Source: Bacillus cereus (GTDB lineage Bacteria > Bacillota > Bacilli > Bacillales > Bacillaceae_G). Taken from it: DNA of 64,000 bases. The stretch is from assembly GCF_002584535.1 (NCBI RefSeq), contig NZ_NUOT01000027.1, positions 35,748 to 99,747 of the forward strand, given 5' to 3'. Of this stretch, positions 1-8,143 are shown one piece after another. Under the pieces are notes generated by a model. It was given only the letters and a program-made list of their open reading frames with translations. It made no database searches and was not told the origin of the DNA. Position numbers and translations under genes: made by a program. Position 1 is the stretch's first letter; the number at the start of each line of letters is the position of its first letter.

Positions 1-248
1 GATTGCTGAGGCGAGAGTTTCGCGTTACCACTCAGCTTCCTTATATTTCTCACAAAATATAAGCTTTGTAAGTCCTATCAGACTTTCATCCTTTTACCGG
101 AGATGAAACCGCCGCCCTCTACTCAGTTTTCCTTTCGTAAGCGATGCTCCAAGGTGATTTTCAATGATTCGATCGTTACCACCCTCACAGCCACGGGGCA
201 GCTCTCTGAAACTTTCGTAATCATCTACTTTTCCTCTTCCCTGCATAT
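1..248 (-). promoter_or_regulatory. T-box leader, Ile-type specifier, gene off left edge
   Basis: Read on the minus strand this has the parts of a tRNA-sensing T-box leader. The GAGAGCTG stem I motif lies around 196-204. A specifier region GAAAATCACCTTGGAGC follows at about 146-162. The T-box core GAGTGGTAACGCG is at about 21-33, followed by a GC-rich arm CTGAGGCGAG at the window edge that should belong to the terminator/antiterminator. Counting from GGAGC, the specifier codon is ATC at 156-158, which predicts sensing of uncharged tRNA-Ile. The regulated gene lies to the left of the window and is not visible; ileS, an ilv gene or a branched-chain transporter are the usual targets. The specifier position was judged by analogy with the other two T-boxes here. 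Confidence 0.85.
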
Positions 249-253
249 ACAAT

Positions 254-282
254 ATATAAAAGTTAGAAAATTCTCAATTCAA
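254..282 (-). promoter_or_regulatory. Promoter of the left-edge T-box leader
   Basis: A minus-strand TTGAAT (277-282) and TTATAT (254-259) are separated by exactly 17 nt and placed just upstream of stem I. This fits a SigA promoter with a start near 247. It was called by eye only. Confidence 0.45.
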
Positions 283-479
283 CTTTAGTTGTTACACGTA
301 TTATAGGACTTTGATCTTTTCATTGTCAATATATTTTTCGAAAAATTTATATTTTAAATTATAATCAAAATATTTAAATGTGGATCTTTTTTGTTAAAAC
401 ATAGATTTTGGTATGTTAAGAAGAAGCTTTTTTGCTAACCTAGCATCCCCACAGATTCTCTTGTACAAGAACCGAGCTA

Positions 480-1535
480 CTAATAATTATCCTTCCTTAA
501 CTCTTGAATAAATTTAAGCGTTTCATTATACAAACCCAATTGATATCTATAGTGCTCTAATTCTGGTGAGATATTGATTTGTACAGAAATCGAAGATAAG
601 TCTAATAAATCCAGATGAAATTTAGAAACCCTAAAATTTTGACGATCCTCTGAACTCTTATTGAGTTGATTTTCTATGTACCTTCCTAGCATTTGTAGTT
701 GAATCGTCCATTGTTGTTGATCCGTTTTTGAAATGCAGTCTGTGTTAGACCAGTCACTAAATGTATTGATTATATTAGAAAGGTAGATATACCCTACCTT
801 TAACTGCACAAGGAATTGTTCGTTTTGTTTTAATATTTGTTTTTTATTCTTAGCAAATGGATTCAATTTCAAACTTTTTTCCGCCAGCTTAAAATCTTTT
901 TGCACTTGATGCAGTTCCTGAAGTAGGTTCGTCACATCTTTTCTTAACTGCTGCCCGTTAACAGAGCCACAATTCGTATTTACCCAATCAGCTGCTCTTT
1001 CAAACAACTGTACAAGATGAAATCCAAACTGACTTAAAGTCTGACGAGCTTCCTTCACATAATTGGGTGGGAAAATTATCATATGGATAATAACGGCAAT
1101 AAGTGCTCCTATAATAGTATCTCTGATTCGATCTATGACATAATAATTTGTTTTATGAACAAAGACAAAAACTAATAAAATCGTTAAAGCCACTTGATGT
1201 ATTATTGTTTTATGTACCCTTAGTACAACTGGAAGCAACATTCCTCCAAGCAATAATAATCCTATCGTCCACCCATTAACTTCTAAATGATTGATAATAA
1301 AAACGGTAACGGAAATCCCGAAAATAGTGCCGATAATTCTGTAAAAAGCATACATGGCAGAATGTTGGACTGTTTCTTGTATAGAAAGAATAACAGTCAG
1401 TGGTGCCAAATAAGGATGTTTTGATCCTAGCATTTTTGCTAATTCCCATGATAAACCAGAAGCTAAAGCTATTTTTGTTATCAGCATTACTCCTTTTAGT
1501 AGTCCAGTCTTTTTCTTACCTATGTTTCTTTTCAT
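480..1535 (-). CDS. FUSC/aromatic acid exporter family membrane protein
   Basis: A 351-residue protein. The N-terminal ~150 residues hold about four to six closely packed hydrophobic segments, with the family-like stretch KHPYLAPLTVILSIQ followed by GTIFGISVTVFII. A long hydrophilic, partly coiled C-terminal half rich in Q, K and L follows. This layout is that of the small Firmicute ArAE/FUSC (YqjA-like) proteins, which sit in the cytoplasmic membrane and are presumed exporters of organic acids; the substrate is unknown. I start at the ATG at 1535, because AAGGAG lies 5 nt upstream of it and overlaps the alternative upstream TTG start (1553). It is monocistronic. No clear intrinsic terminator was seen downstream. 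Confidence 0.75.
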   Translation of the reverse strand: MKRNIGKKKTGLLKGVMLITKIALASGLSWELAKMLGSKHPYLAPLTVILSIQETVQHSAMYAFYRIIGTIFGISVTVFIINHLEVNGWTIGLLLLGGMLLPVVLRVHKTIIHQVALTILLVFVFVHKTNYYVIDRIRDTIIGALIAVIIHMIIFPPNYVKEARQTLSQFGFHLVQLFERAADWVNTNCGSVNGQQLRKDVTNLLQELHQVQKDFKLAEKSLKLNPFAKNKKQILKQNEQFLVQLKVGYIYLSNIINTFSDWSNTDCISKTDQQQWTIQLQMLGRYIENQLNKSSEDRQNFRVSKFHLDLLDLSSISVQINISPELEHYRYQLGLYNETLKFIQELRKDNY

Positions 1536-1866
1536 ACAAACTCCTTTTTTCAAAAAATCACATTAGATAAAATTCCCTACACTTACTCTAAATCACAGAC
1601 AATCCAGTTACCGAACATGAAACTTGATTATTTCACCAATACAAAAATAAATCGTACCTTCATGAAAAGGTGTATTTAACCTAAATACATGACTCTATAT
1701 AAAAATAGCTACAAAAGTAAATTTAATTTATACCTACTATTCATGCCCTGTTCTATATTTTTTTATCCTTCCATTATCCATAGGACTATACTTTACAAGC
1801 AATCGAACTTCCCATAACAGGAATTATTGGAACAATGATGGTATAACATATAGAACTAATACCTAT

Positions 1867-1965
1867 TCAAGCTGAAACTTTTTTGAATTGACGAAAATAT
1901 GTTTCATGTTCATTTCCCACTTTTTCTGAAATTAATAGGTCATAAATTTTTAAGAATTCACACAT
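1867..1965 (-). pseudogene. Possible short coding remnant
   Basis: A 32-codon minus-strand frame begins MCEFLKIYDLLISEK and ends KKVSA. It has protein-like composition, and the same frame stays open about 14 codons upstream of the ATG, but no ribosome binding site precedes it. I do not recognise it. It lies in a 680-bp stretch between 1535 and 2216 that holds no convincing gene. Just upstream there is a 9-bp hairpin (arms 1995-2003 and 2018-2026) without a T-run. Confidence 0.25.
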
Positions 1966-2215
1966 TGTGACCTGTTTTTCTTTGCTGTAGAAGAGGAATT
2001 GTATTTAATTATTAAAGTACAATTCCTTGATTCGTCCTATTTTTAATGTGTTAGAGCAAGGAGGCATAAGTAATCATATGAGTTAATTTGTACATACAGA
2101 TCAACACCGCCTCTTTGAAGCTCAAAGAAGTTTAAAAAAATCTGCATGAGCCTAGCGCATGAACTATACGAGAATATAAGACAAATCATTTTGTACGATA
2201 AAGGGGAGTAGATCC

Positions 2216-2632
2216 ATGAATGATTTAAATAGTCTTTGCGGACAATTTGCTACAATTCTTAAAGGAAAAAGTAAAATAAATCAAAATGGTTGTTCGGTAT
2301 CTTTACGTCGCAATTTTAATGTGCTTGTTCAAGGAAAGCTCAGTGGCAATGTAATACCTGTAGGAGTAAGTTTTGAATCTTTGGATCAAAGTGGAAATGC
2401 TTTAAATTTAGGAGAAATTGCTGTTTTACAAGAAGAAATCCCTTCATTTATGCGCGCAATTGTGCAACAGGGAATTATTGTTAGTGCTTTACACAACCAT
2501 TGGTTATATACGAGTCCATTAGTCATGTACATTCATCTCCAATCAGTGGAACCCCCATTACATTTTGCGAAAAAATTAGCAAATTCTTTTTCAGCCTTAA
2601 GTAGTTATCCGGTTGCTGACACCGAGAGTTAA
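2216..2632 (+). CDS. DUF1259 (LppY/LpqO-type) domain protein
   Basis: A 138-residue protein covering one DUF1259 domain, with the family hallmark ALHNHWL around residues 91-97 and a following hydrophobic strand ending in PPLHFAKKLA. DUF1259 proteins are small and of unknown function. The conserved His and Asn suggest metal or ligand binding, but this is not established. There is no signal peptide or membrane segment, whereas actinobacterial relatives are lipoproteins. The start ATG is preceded by AAAGGGGAG at good spacing. It is followed directly by the decayed SDR fragment. Confidence 0.75.
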   Translation: MNDLNSLCGQFATILKGKSKINQNGCSVSLRRNFNVLVQGKLSGNVIPVGVSFESLDQSGNALNLGEIAVLQEEIPSFMRAIVQQGIIVSALHNHWLYTSPLVMYIHLQSVEPPLHFAKKLANSFSALSSYPVADTES

Positions 2633-2720
2633 TATTAGACGAATCATATGTATTTACCTTTACCAAACATGTTCTCACTGTCTACGATCCCTTTAACTTT
2701 CTTTACGTAATCTAAGAAGT

Positions 2721-2830
2721 GAGCAAGGTGCAATAGAGTACATTGCAGATACGGCTACATTTCTCGCTTCCCTGACAACCGTTGGGTTACCGGTCAATTG
2801 ATCGATGTGAGTGGCGGCTCTTGCTTATAA
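2721..2830 (+). pseudogene. 3' remnant of a short-chain dehydrogenase (frameshifted)
   Basis: From 2721 one frame reads EQGAIEYIADTATFLAS. After a shift near 2770 another frame reads [18 protein letters not shown] and stops at 2828-2830. Together these match the conserved C-terminal end of classical SDR enzymes ([15 protein letters not shown]-type followed by DVSGG). No start or Rossmann-fold part is present upstream. It is the tail of a gene that has otherwise been lost, and it cannot make an enzyme. Confidence 0.75.
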
Positions 2831-2919
2831 AAACACATATTTGCAAATCTTTTTTATTGCGGAATAAAACAATTTATATAATACTAGATAAAACATATCT
2901 ATTTAGGAGGATTACAGCA

Positions 2920-3456
2920 ATGACAGAAAAAACATACGAACTCGCAACCTTTGCAGGTGGCTGTTTTTGGTGCATGGTAAAACCATTTGATGAGCTTCCA
3001 GGTATTCAAAAAGTTGTTTCAGGCTATGCTGGTGGTCATATCGAAAATCCAACATACAAACAAGTAAAAGCTGGAACATCTGGACATTTAGAAGTTGTTC
3101 AAATTACATTCGATCCTTCTATTTTTCCTTATCAAAAATTGCTAGATTTATATTGGCCACAAATTGATCCAACCGATAACGGCGGACAATTTTTTGACCG
3201 TGGTCCATCCTATCGCACAGCAATTTTTTATCATAATGAAAATCAAAAAGAGCTAGCTGAAAAATCAAAGCACGCGCTAGCTAAAAGTGGTATGTTTAAA
3301 GACCCAATTGTAACAGAAATTCGTCCACCCGCTCCTTTTTACGAAGCGGAAGAATACCATCAACATTTTTATAAAAAAAATCCTGAGAAATATGCTCAGG
3401 AGCGTAAAGAATCTGGTCGTGAAGATTTTATTAAGGAAAATTGGCAACAGAAATAA
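2920..3456 (+). CDS. msrA: Peptide-methionine (S)-S-oxide reductase
   Basis: A 178-residue cytoplasmic enzyme that reduces methionine-S-sulfoxide in proteins. The catalytic motif GCFWC is at residues 14-18, in the usual context FAGGCFWC. The family blocks GYAGG (about 40-44), the HLEVVQ(I/V)-type strand, [15 protein letters not shown] (about 81-95) and YRTAIF follow in order. No MsrB domain is fused. I use the ATG at 2920, because AGGAGG (2905-2910) sits 9 nt before it; a longer in-frame extension from 2782 overlaps the SDR remnant and is not part of the protein. A terminator follows directly. Confidence 0.95.
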   Translation: MTEKTYELATFAGGCFWCMVKPFDELPGIQKVVSGYAGGHIENPTYKQVKAGTSGHLEVVQITFDPSIFPYQKLLDLYWPQIDPTDNGGQFFDRGPSYRTAIFYHNENQKELAEKSKHALAKSGMFKDPIVTEIRPPAPFYEAEEYHQHFYKKNPEKYAQERKESGREDFIKENWQQK

Positions 3457-3471
3457 TAAATGGACATCTTT

Positions 3472-3506
3472 AAGGCCGATGAAAAATAGTTTCATTGGCC
3501 TTTTTG
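3472..3506 (+). terminator. Intrinsic terminator after msrA
   Basis: Arms AAGGCC..TGAAA and TTTCA..GGCCTT are followed by TTTT. It sits between convergent msrA and the agmatinase gene and may serve both. Confidence 0.8.
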
Positions 3507-3530
3507 TATTTCAGTATAATAATTAACTCC

Positions 3531-4475
3531 TTACTTATTCCCTTCATTTTTCAACTGCAACGCAATTAAACTAGCAAAATCATGCACAAGTGTTGCAGCT
3601 AAAAGCGACGTAATTTGCGATTGATCATATGGCGGTAATACTTCTACTAAATCGAAACCAATATAATTAAACCCACTTAATGAGCGCACCATATTTAATG
3701 TCTCACGGCTGTTAAATCCCCCCACCTCTAACGTACCTGTACCAGGCGCACAAGATGGATCTACAAAATCAATATCAAATGTTAAGAAACACGGTGTATC
3801 GCCAATCGTTTCCCTCATTTGCTTAAGAACGCTCTCAAAACCACGATTACATAATTCCGCTGTTGTAATGACGTTATATCCCAAGTCGCTACTAGCTTCT
3901 ATATCACCAGGATGATTCAATGTTCCTCGAATTCCAATTTGAAATACTTTATCTGGTTGTAATAGCCCTTCCTCATGTGCACGTATAAACGGCGAACCGT
4001 GCCAATATTTTTCCTCATAATATGTATCCCATGTATCAGTATGAGAGTCGAAATGAATCATTGCTACCGGTCCATGAACTTTAGCTGCTGCACGAAGACT
4101 TGCTAATGTAACTGAATGATCTCCACCAAGTCCGATTGGAATAATTCCTTGATTCATTAAACCAAAAACAGCTTCTTCAATTATATCATAGCTGCGATGA
4201 ATATTATGCGGAATAACAGACACATCACCAATATCAATCGCATTTGTGTCATCGAACGGATATACATGGTGAATTGGATGATATGGAAATAGCGTCATAG
4301 ATGCTTGACGAATGGCTTGCGGAGCAAAACGCGCACCGACGCGAAAGGAAGCAGCCGTATCAAACGGCATTCCTAAAATTGCAACTTTTGCTTTTTCATT
4401 ACTTGATGGCAATCTCATAAATGTACCTGTCGTACAAAACTCTGGTTTTACATCTGGAGTTAGTGGATATTTCAT
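3531..4475 (-). CDS. Agmatinase/arginase-family ureohydrolase
   Basis: A 314-residue binuclear manganese ureohydrolase. The metal-binding motifs are all present and in order: GGDHS (about residues 117-121), HFDSHTDT (about 141-148), the substrate-loop HGSPF (about 159-163) and DIDFVDP (about 234-240). The HGSPF loop, as opposed to the arginase type, favours agmatinase or a related guanidino hydrolase (agmatine to putrescine plus urea). No speE or other polyamine gene is next to it, so the exact substrate is open. The start has GGGG at proper spacing. It stands alone between msrA (convergent) and the fusB-like gene. Confidence 0.85.
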   Translation of the reverse strand: MKYPLTPDVKPEFCTTGTFMRLPSSNEKAKVAILGMPFDTAASFRVGARFAPQAIRQASMTLFPYHPIHHVYPFDDTNAIDIGDVSVIPHNIHRSYDIIEEAVFGLMNQGIIPIGLGGDHSVTLASLRAAAKVHGPVAMIHFDSHTDTWDTYYEEKYWHGSPFIRAHEEGLLQPDKVFQIGIRGTLNHPGDIEASSDLGYNVITTAELCNRGFESVLKQMRETIGDTPCFLTFDIDFVDPSCAPGTGTLEVGGFNSRETLNMVRSLSGFNYIGFDLVEVLPPYDQSQITSLLAATLVHDFASLIALQLKNEGNK

Positions 4476-4643
4476 TTCTCATTTCCCCTTTTAAACATGA
4501 TTTTTACATTTAAAAGAAACTTACTTTAAATACCTTTTTCTTTTATTACAATGCAAAAATTGTGCCATTTAAAAAGTGATTCATTACTTTCTCTCCGTAC
4601 TTTTTTATCTATGCAAAATTGAATAAATCATGACATAACGCAT

Positions 4644-4673
4644 AAAAAGGACGAAAGATATTCGTCCTTTTTA
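4644..4673 (-). terminator. Terminator of the FusB-like gene
   Basis: A perfect 12-bp hairpin, AAAAAGGACGAA with TTCGTCCTTTTT. On the minus strand it lies 30 nt after the stop codon at 4703 and ends in a T-run. Confidence 0.85.
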
Positions 4674-4702
4674 TTTTCTATATTTATCACTCCAGCTATA
4701 AT

Positions 4703-5341
4703 TTATTTTCTCAATCTCTCAATAAAATCATTCAACCTATCAAGCGATTTCATATTCTGATTACAAGCAATACTATCTTGACAGATATAATTTCCTTTTT
4801 TAACAAAAGTACCTGGTATATCCCCTTTTATTTCAACTAAAAACATTCCTACTTCTTCATGACCGTGGCACAATGCACAAATGCCTTTTTTATTTAAACT
4901 TTGGAACGTTCCTTGCAAACCAACAAACTTGTTTCTGTTTTTCGCTATAATAAACTTTTTACCAGTTCCTTTATCAATCCAACCTAGATATGACATTTCT
5001 TTCATATTTATTTCTTCCATTTCAGGGAGCTTCAGTTTTTTAGCTTTAGGAAATAACTTTTTTAACGCTTGCGGTGTAACTTCCTGAAAAGGAATGACAT
5101 ATGGGGTTAACTTGAGTAAAAATGCTTCTGCATCCTCTCTATTTTCAACTGTTAAAATCGTATCAATTAATTCTTTTTGTTCAGCAGTAAGATTTTCAAA
5201 AACATGTAATACTTTTTCTATTGCAAGTGACTTCAGGGCAGTAATAACACCTCTATCATTTGCTGTTGCATGCCCGTGCACTAGAATATGAGTTTGTGAT
5301 TTTATAAAATTATATTGATCACTTCTAATAAATGCTTCCAT
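4703..5341 (-). CDS. FusB/FusC-family EF-G-binding protein
   Basis: A 212-residue protein of the FusB family, which binds elongation factor G on the ribosome and frees it from fusidic-acid-stalled complexes. An all-helical N-terminal half (to about residue 110) is followed by the treble-clef zinc-binding part, with CALC (about 155-158) and a later CQDSIAC (about 187-193). These supply four cysteines as in FusB. Chromosomal Bacillus members are common, and their contribution to resistance varies. I start at the ATG at 5341, because GGAGTG lies 7 nt before it; an ATG six codons upstream has no ribosome binding site. A strong terminator follows. Confidence 0.85.
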   Translation of the reverse strand: MEAFIRSDQYNFIKSQTHILVHGHATANDRGVITALKSLAIEKVLHVFENLTAEQKELIDTILTVENREDAEAFLLKLTPYVIPFQEVTPQALKKLFPKAKKLKLPEMEEINMKEMSYLGWIDKGTGKKFIIAKNRNKFVGLQGTFQSLNKKGICALCHGHEEVGMFLVEIKGDIPGTFVKKGNYICQDSIACNQNMKSLDRLNDFIERLRK

Positions 5342-5440
5342 TGTTATCACTCCATACAAATTGTTGATCTCTTATTATTTTATACAATAAACTCATTTTA
5401 TAAAATGCAGAAAATAATTTAGAAACAAAGTTTACATAAA

Positions 5441-5476
5441 AAGCACTGATTATTTCATATAAAATAATCAGTGCTT
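5441..5476 (-). terminator. Hairpin after the CD3324-family gene
   Basis: A 15-bp perfect hairpin (AAGCACTGATTATTT and its complement) lies directly after the stop codon at 5486. The downstream T-run is short on the minus strand. Confidence 0.65.
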
Positions 5477-5485
5477 ACGTCATTT

Positions 5486-5749
5486 TTATTTAGAATACAC
5501 TATTTTCTTAATTGTTTCATTCGAAAGAAAATATTCTTCAGCTAATTGATGAATAGATACTCCGCTTTTAAATGCATATTTAATCGCTCGATTCCGCTCA
5601 TCAAGTTGCTTTCTTCCTCCAGATCGTGTACCCCATTTATAATGTGTATTTTCCTGTTTTGGAATATAAATTGTTTCACCTTGCACATACTTTTGAATTT
5701 CTATAATTAAATTTTCTGGTAAAACAGCCGCTGCTTTTACGTATTTCAT
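5486..5749 (-). CDS. CD3324-family small HTH protein
   Basis: An 87-residue protein. The first half contains LPENLIIEIQKYVQGETIYIP, followed by a basic RSGGRKQLDERN stretch. The C-terminal third reads as a helix-turn-helix (SIHQLAEEYFLSNETIKKIV). This is the layout of the CD3324 family, thought to be small DNA-binding proteins related to Mor-type activators; targets are unknown. The start ATG follows AAGGGG at about 10 nt. It is monocistronic with its own terminator. Confidence 0.7.
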   Translation of the reverse strand: MKYVKAAAVLPENLIIEIQKYVQGETIYIPKQENTHYKWGTRSGGRKQLDERNRAIKYAFKSGVSIHQLAEEYFLSNETIKKIVYSK

Positions 5750-5850
5750 TTCTGCTCGCCCCTTATTTTTTATGATTCATTTCAATAAGGTGCAAAGCCA
5801 AATATAAAAGAAATGATACGAGCTCATTTTGGCGATTGTATATTACTTGT

Positions 5851-5934
5851 CTACCTCACGCAAAGTATCGCCATTTCCATACTTGGCTTTGCATGAGACG
5901 CTGCAGTATTTGGCAATTGTATTGTAATCACCAT
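5851..5934 (-). CDS. Very small ORF with strong ribosome binding site
   Basis: A 27-codon ATG frame (MVITIQLPNTAASHAK...) is preceded by AGGAGG with a 7-nt spacer, better than many real genes here. A second overlapping frame encodes a Cys-containing peptide (KYCSVSCKAKYG) up to a stop at 5843, but it has no start. A one-base shift would join the good start to this Cys-rich frame. It could be a small protein, a leader or a frameshifted remnant. I do not recognise it. Confidence 0.35.
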   Translation of the reverse strand: MVITIQLPNTAASHAKPSMEMAILCVR

Positions 5935-6033
5935 ATCAACACCTCCTAATATACCTTTTGATTCTTATTATATGACAACTTTTTCTTTCTTGCATCCTCA
6001 TGATTTTTAGAAAAGCAGTAATTTATTTGTTTT

Positions 6034-6041
6034 GATATAAT
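6034..6041 (+). promoter_or_regulatory. Extended -10 promoter of the deacetylase gene
   Basis: TGATATAAT (extended -10, TGnTATAAT) lies 14 nt before the ATG with no recognisable -35. Transcription from it would start about 8 nt before the start codon and leave no room for a normal ribosome binding site. Confidence 0.5.
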
Positions 6042-6055
6042 ACATACAAATTGAA

Positions 6056-6754
6056 ATGAAAAAAAGAATCATTACCTCATTCATTATACTAATCACTCTT
6101 CTCATCTTACTATTTGGAGCCTATAAACTCATGAATTCACGAACGTATCAATTATTTGGTGAATTAACAAATCGAGTAGAAACAAATCAAAAGATTGTTG
6201 CACTAACCTTTGATGATGGTCCTACAAAAAATGTAGAAAAAACATTACCACTCTTAAATAACTATAATGCGAACGCTACTTTTTTTGTTATTGGAACTGA
6301 ACTAGAGAAAAACTTAAAATTAGGGCGAGCAATCGTAAAATCTGGACATCAACTTGGAAATCATACATATTCTCATAATCGAATGATTTTTAAGACACCT
6401 TCTTTTATGAAAGAAGAAATTGAAAAAACAAATACATTCATTCGCGCAACAGGATATACAGATCAAATTGATTTCCGGCCACCGAATGGAAAAAAATTAA
6501 TCGGCTTGCCCTACTATTTAAACAAGCATCACATTGAAACCATTACTTGGGACCTTGAGCCTGACACGTATTACAATTCACCCTCTGATAAAGTGAACTA
6601 TGTAAATAAAAATGGAAAACCTGGTTCTATCATCTTATTACATTCCATGTATGATGATTCTGAAAAGTATTTACAGGCACTTGAAGGTATTTTAGATTCT
6701 TTATCTAAAAAAGGTTATCAATTTGTAACTGTAAACGAATTGCAAAAAAGATAA
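6056..6754 (+). CDS. Polysaccharide deacetylase (NodB homology), membrane-anchored
   Basis: A 232-residue protein. Residues 5-23 form an uncleaved signal anchor, and the NodB domain spans about 45-230. Motif 1 is TFDDGP (residues 51-56), motif 2 is NHTYSH (about 101-106), motif 3 is RPPNG (about 140-144), and the late motif is LLHS (about 194-197). The DD and HxxxH set indicates a metal-dependent deacetylase of peptidoglycan or chitin-like polymers acting outside the cell. Asn-Gly follows the RPP of motif 3, where Y/F-G is usual. No Shine-Dalgarno sequence is visible before the ATG, which follows an extended -10 very closely. Confidence 0.85.
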   Translation: MKKRIITSFIILITLLILLFGAYKLMNSRTYQLFGELTNRVETNQKIVALTFDDGPTKNVEKTLPLLNNYNANATFFVIGTELEKNLKLGRAIVKSGHQLGNHTYSHNRMIFKTPSFMKEEIEKTNTFIRATGYTDQIDFRPPNGKKLIGLPYYLNKHHIETITWDLEPDTYYNSPSDKVNYVNKNGKPGSIILLHSMYDDSEKYLQALEGILDSLSKKGYQFVTVNELQKR

Positions 6755-6764
6755 TTCTACAGTG

Positions 6765-6800
6765 AAAAGGCCCTAGCATCATGTTATGCTAGAGCCTTTT
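6765..6800. terminator. Bidirectional terminator
   Basis: Arms AAAAGGCCCTAGCAT and ATGCTAGAGCCTTTT lie between the convergent deacetylase and NSS transporter genes, with T-runs on both strands. Confidence 0.85.
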
Positions 6801-6805
6801 GTATT

Positions 6806-8143
6806 TTAAATTACTCCAATCACATCTAAAAATACGATAATAATAGCAATTGGTGCTACATAGCGAAGTAAACATAGCCATAAAACAAATAGTTTATATC
6901 CTTTATTTTTACTTACACCAAGTTCTTTCATTAATACGTCTTTCTTCATTTTTAATGGAACAAAGATTGCAACTAATAAAACACCAAGCGGCATAAGTAC
7001 ATTACTTACTGCAAAGTCTGCTAAATCAAATATTGTTTTTCCAAAGAGCTTCACATCGCTTAGCACACCATATGATAGTGCCGATGGAATCCCAACAACG
7101 AAAATTAATAACCCAACAATCAATGCAACCTTTTCACGTTTCCCTTTACCTTTTGTTGTTAACGAGGCAACGCTAATTTCTAACATAGAAATTGCTGATG
7201 TTATAGTGGCAAAGAAAAATAGTAATAAGAAAACAATGAAAAATAGTTTTCCGAATGCCATTTTACTGAAAATAGCTGGTAGTACAATAAATAATAATCC
7301 TGGGCCTTGAGATGGTTCCATTCCAAATGCGAATACAACTGGGAAAATCGCAAGTCCAGCAAGCAATGTAATAACAAGTGTTAAACCAACAATAGAAAAT
7401 GCTGAACGCGGCAGACTTTCTTCTTTTGGTAAATAGGAACTATAAGTTACCATTACTGCTACCCCGACAGATAAAGAGAAGAATGATTGTCCCATCGCAT
7501 ATAAAACAATTTCAGATGTTACATGCGAGAAGTCCGGTTGTAAGAAGAAGCGAACACCTTCTCCTGCTCCATCTAATGTAAGTGCACGAACAATTAACAC
7601 GAAAAATAAAATAAATAGTGCTGGCATAAAATATTTATTTACTTTTTCAACACCGTTTTGGACGCCTTTACTTACGATAAAAATAGTAATAAGAATAAAT
7701 AATAGCTGTGAGCCAACTGCTAAATACGGATTGGAAATGATTTCACCAAATGTTGCTTCGTATGCACCATTCCCTTCCCACAATCTACCTGTAACTGCAT
7801 TCCATAAATATAATAAAATCCAACCTCCAACAACACTGTAGAAAGAAAGTAATATGAAACATGTTACAATCCCTAATTTACCAAGCCATTGCCATAACGT
7901 TTTAGGAGCGATTTCTCTATATGCATCCACAGCCTCTTTTTGTGTACTTCTTCCAATTACAAATTCTGCTAATAATAAAGGTAAACCAATCAGTAAAGTA
8001 AAACCGATGAAAATAAGGAAGAACGCACCGCCTCCTCCAATACCGGCCATATATGGGAACTTCCAAATTGCTCCAAGTCCAATCGCTGATCCTGCTGCAG
8101 CTAAAACGAAACCTAATTTCGATGTCCATTGCTGTGAATTCAT
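6806..8143 (-). CDS. NSS-family sodium-dependent amino-acid transporter
   Basis: A 445-residue integral membrane protein with about 11-12 hydrophobic segments. The N-terminal signature [20 protein letters not shown] and [14 protein letters not shown] correspond to the unwound TM1 sodium/substrate site of LeuT-type transporters. Length and the 11-12 TM layout fit bacterial NSS members of the YocR/MhsT kind. The phenylalanine-specific T-box in its leader suggests that it imports phenylalanine or aromatic amino acids; this is inference. The start ATG at 8143 is preceded by GAGGAGATAAAA; an upstream in-frame ATG lacks a ribosome binding site. Confidence 0.85.
   Translation of the reverse strand: MNSQQWTSKLGFVLAAAGSAIGLGAIWKFPYMAGIGGGGAFFLIFIGFTLLIGLPLLLAEFVIGRSTQKEAVDAYREIAPKTLWQWLGKLGIVTCFILLSFYSVVGGWILLYLWNAVTGRLWEGNGAYEATFGEIISNPYLAVGSQLLFILITIFIVSKGVQNGVEKVNKYFMPALFILFFVLIVRALTLDGAGEGVRFFLQPDFSHVTSEIVLYAMGQSFFSLSVGVAVMVTYSSYLPKEESLPRSAFSIVGLTLVITLLAGLAIFPVVFAFGMEPSQGPGLLFIVLPAIFSKMAFGKLFFIVFLLLFFFATITSAISMLEISVASLTTKGKGKREKVALIVGLLIFVVGIPSALSYGVLSDVKLFGKTIFDLADFAVSNVLMPLGVLLVAIFVPLKMKKDVLMKELGVSKNKGYKLFVLWLCLLRYVAPIAIIIVFLDVIGVI

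Noticed and set aside
103-288. 61-codon plus-strand frame at the left edge
   Set aside because: It lies entirely on the opposite strand of the T-box leader and has no ribosome binding site.
2782-2919. N-terminal extension of msrA from an upstream ATG
   Set aside because: It overlaps the SDR remnant, whereas AGGAGG and the MsrA family N-terminus both point to the ATG at 2920.
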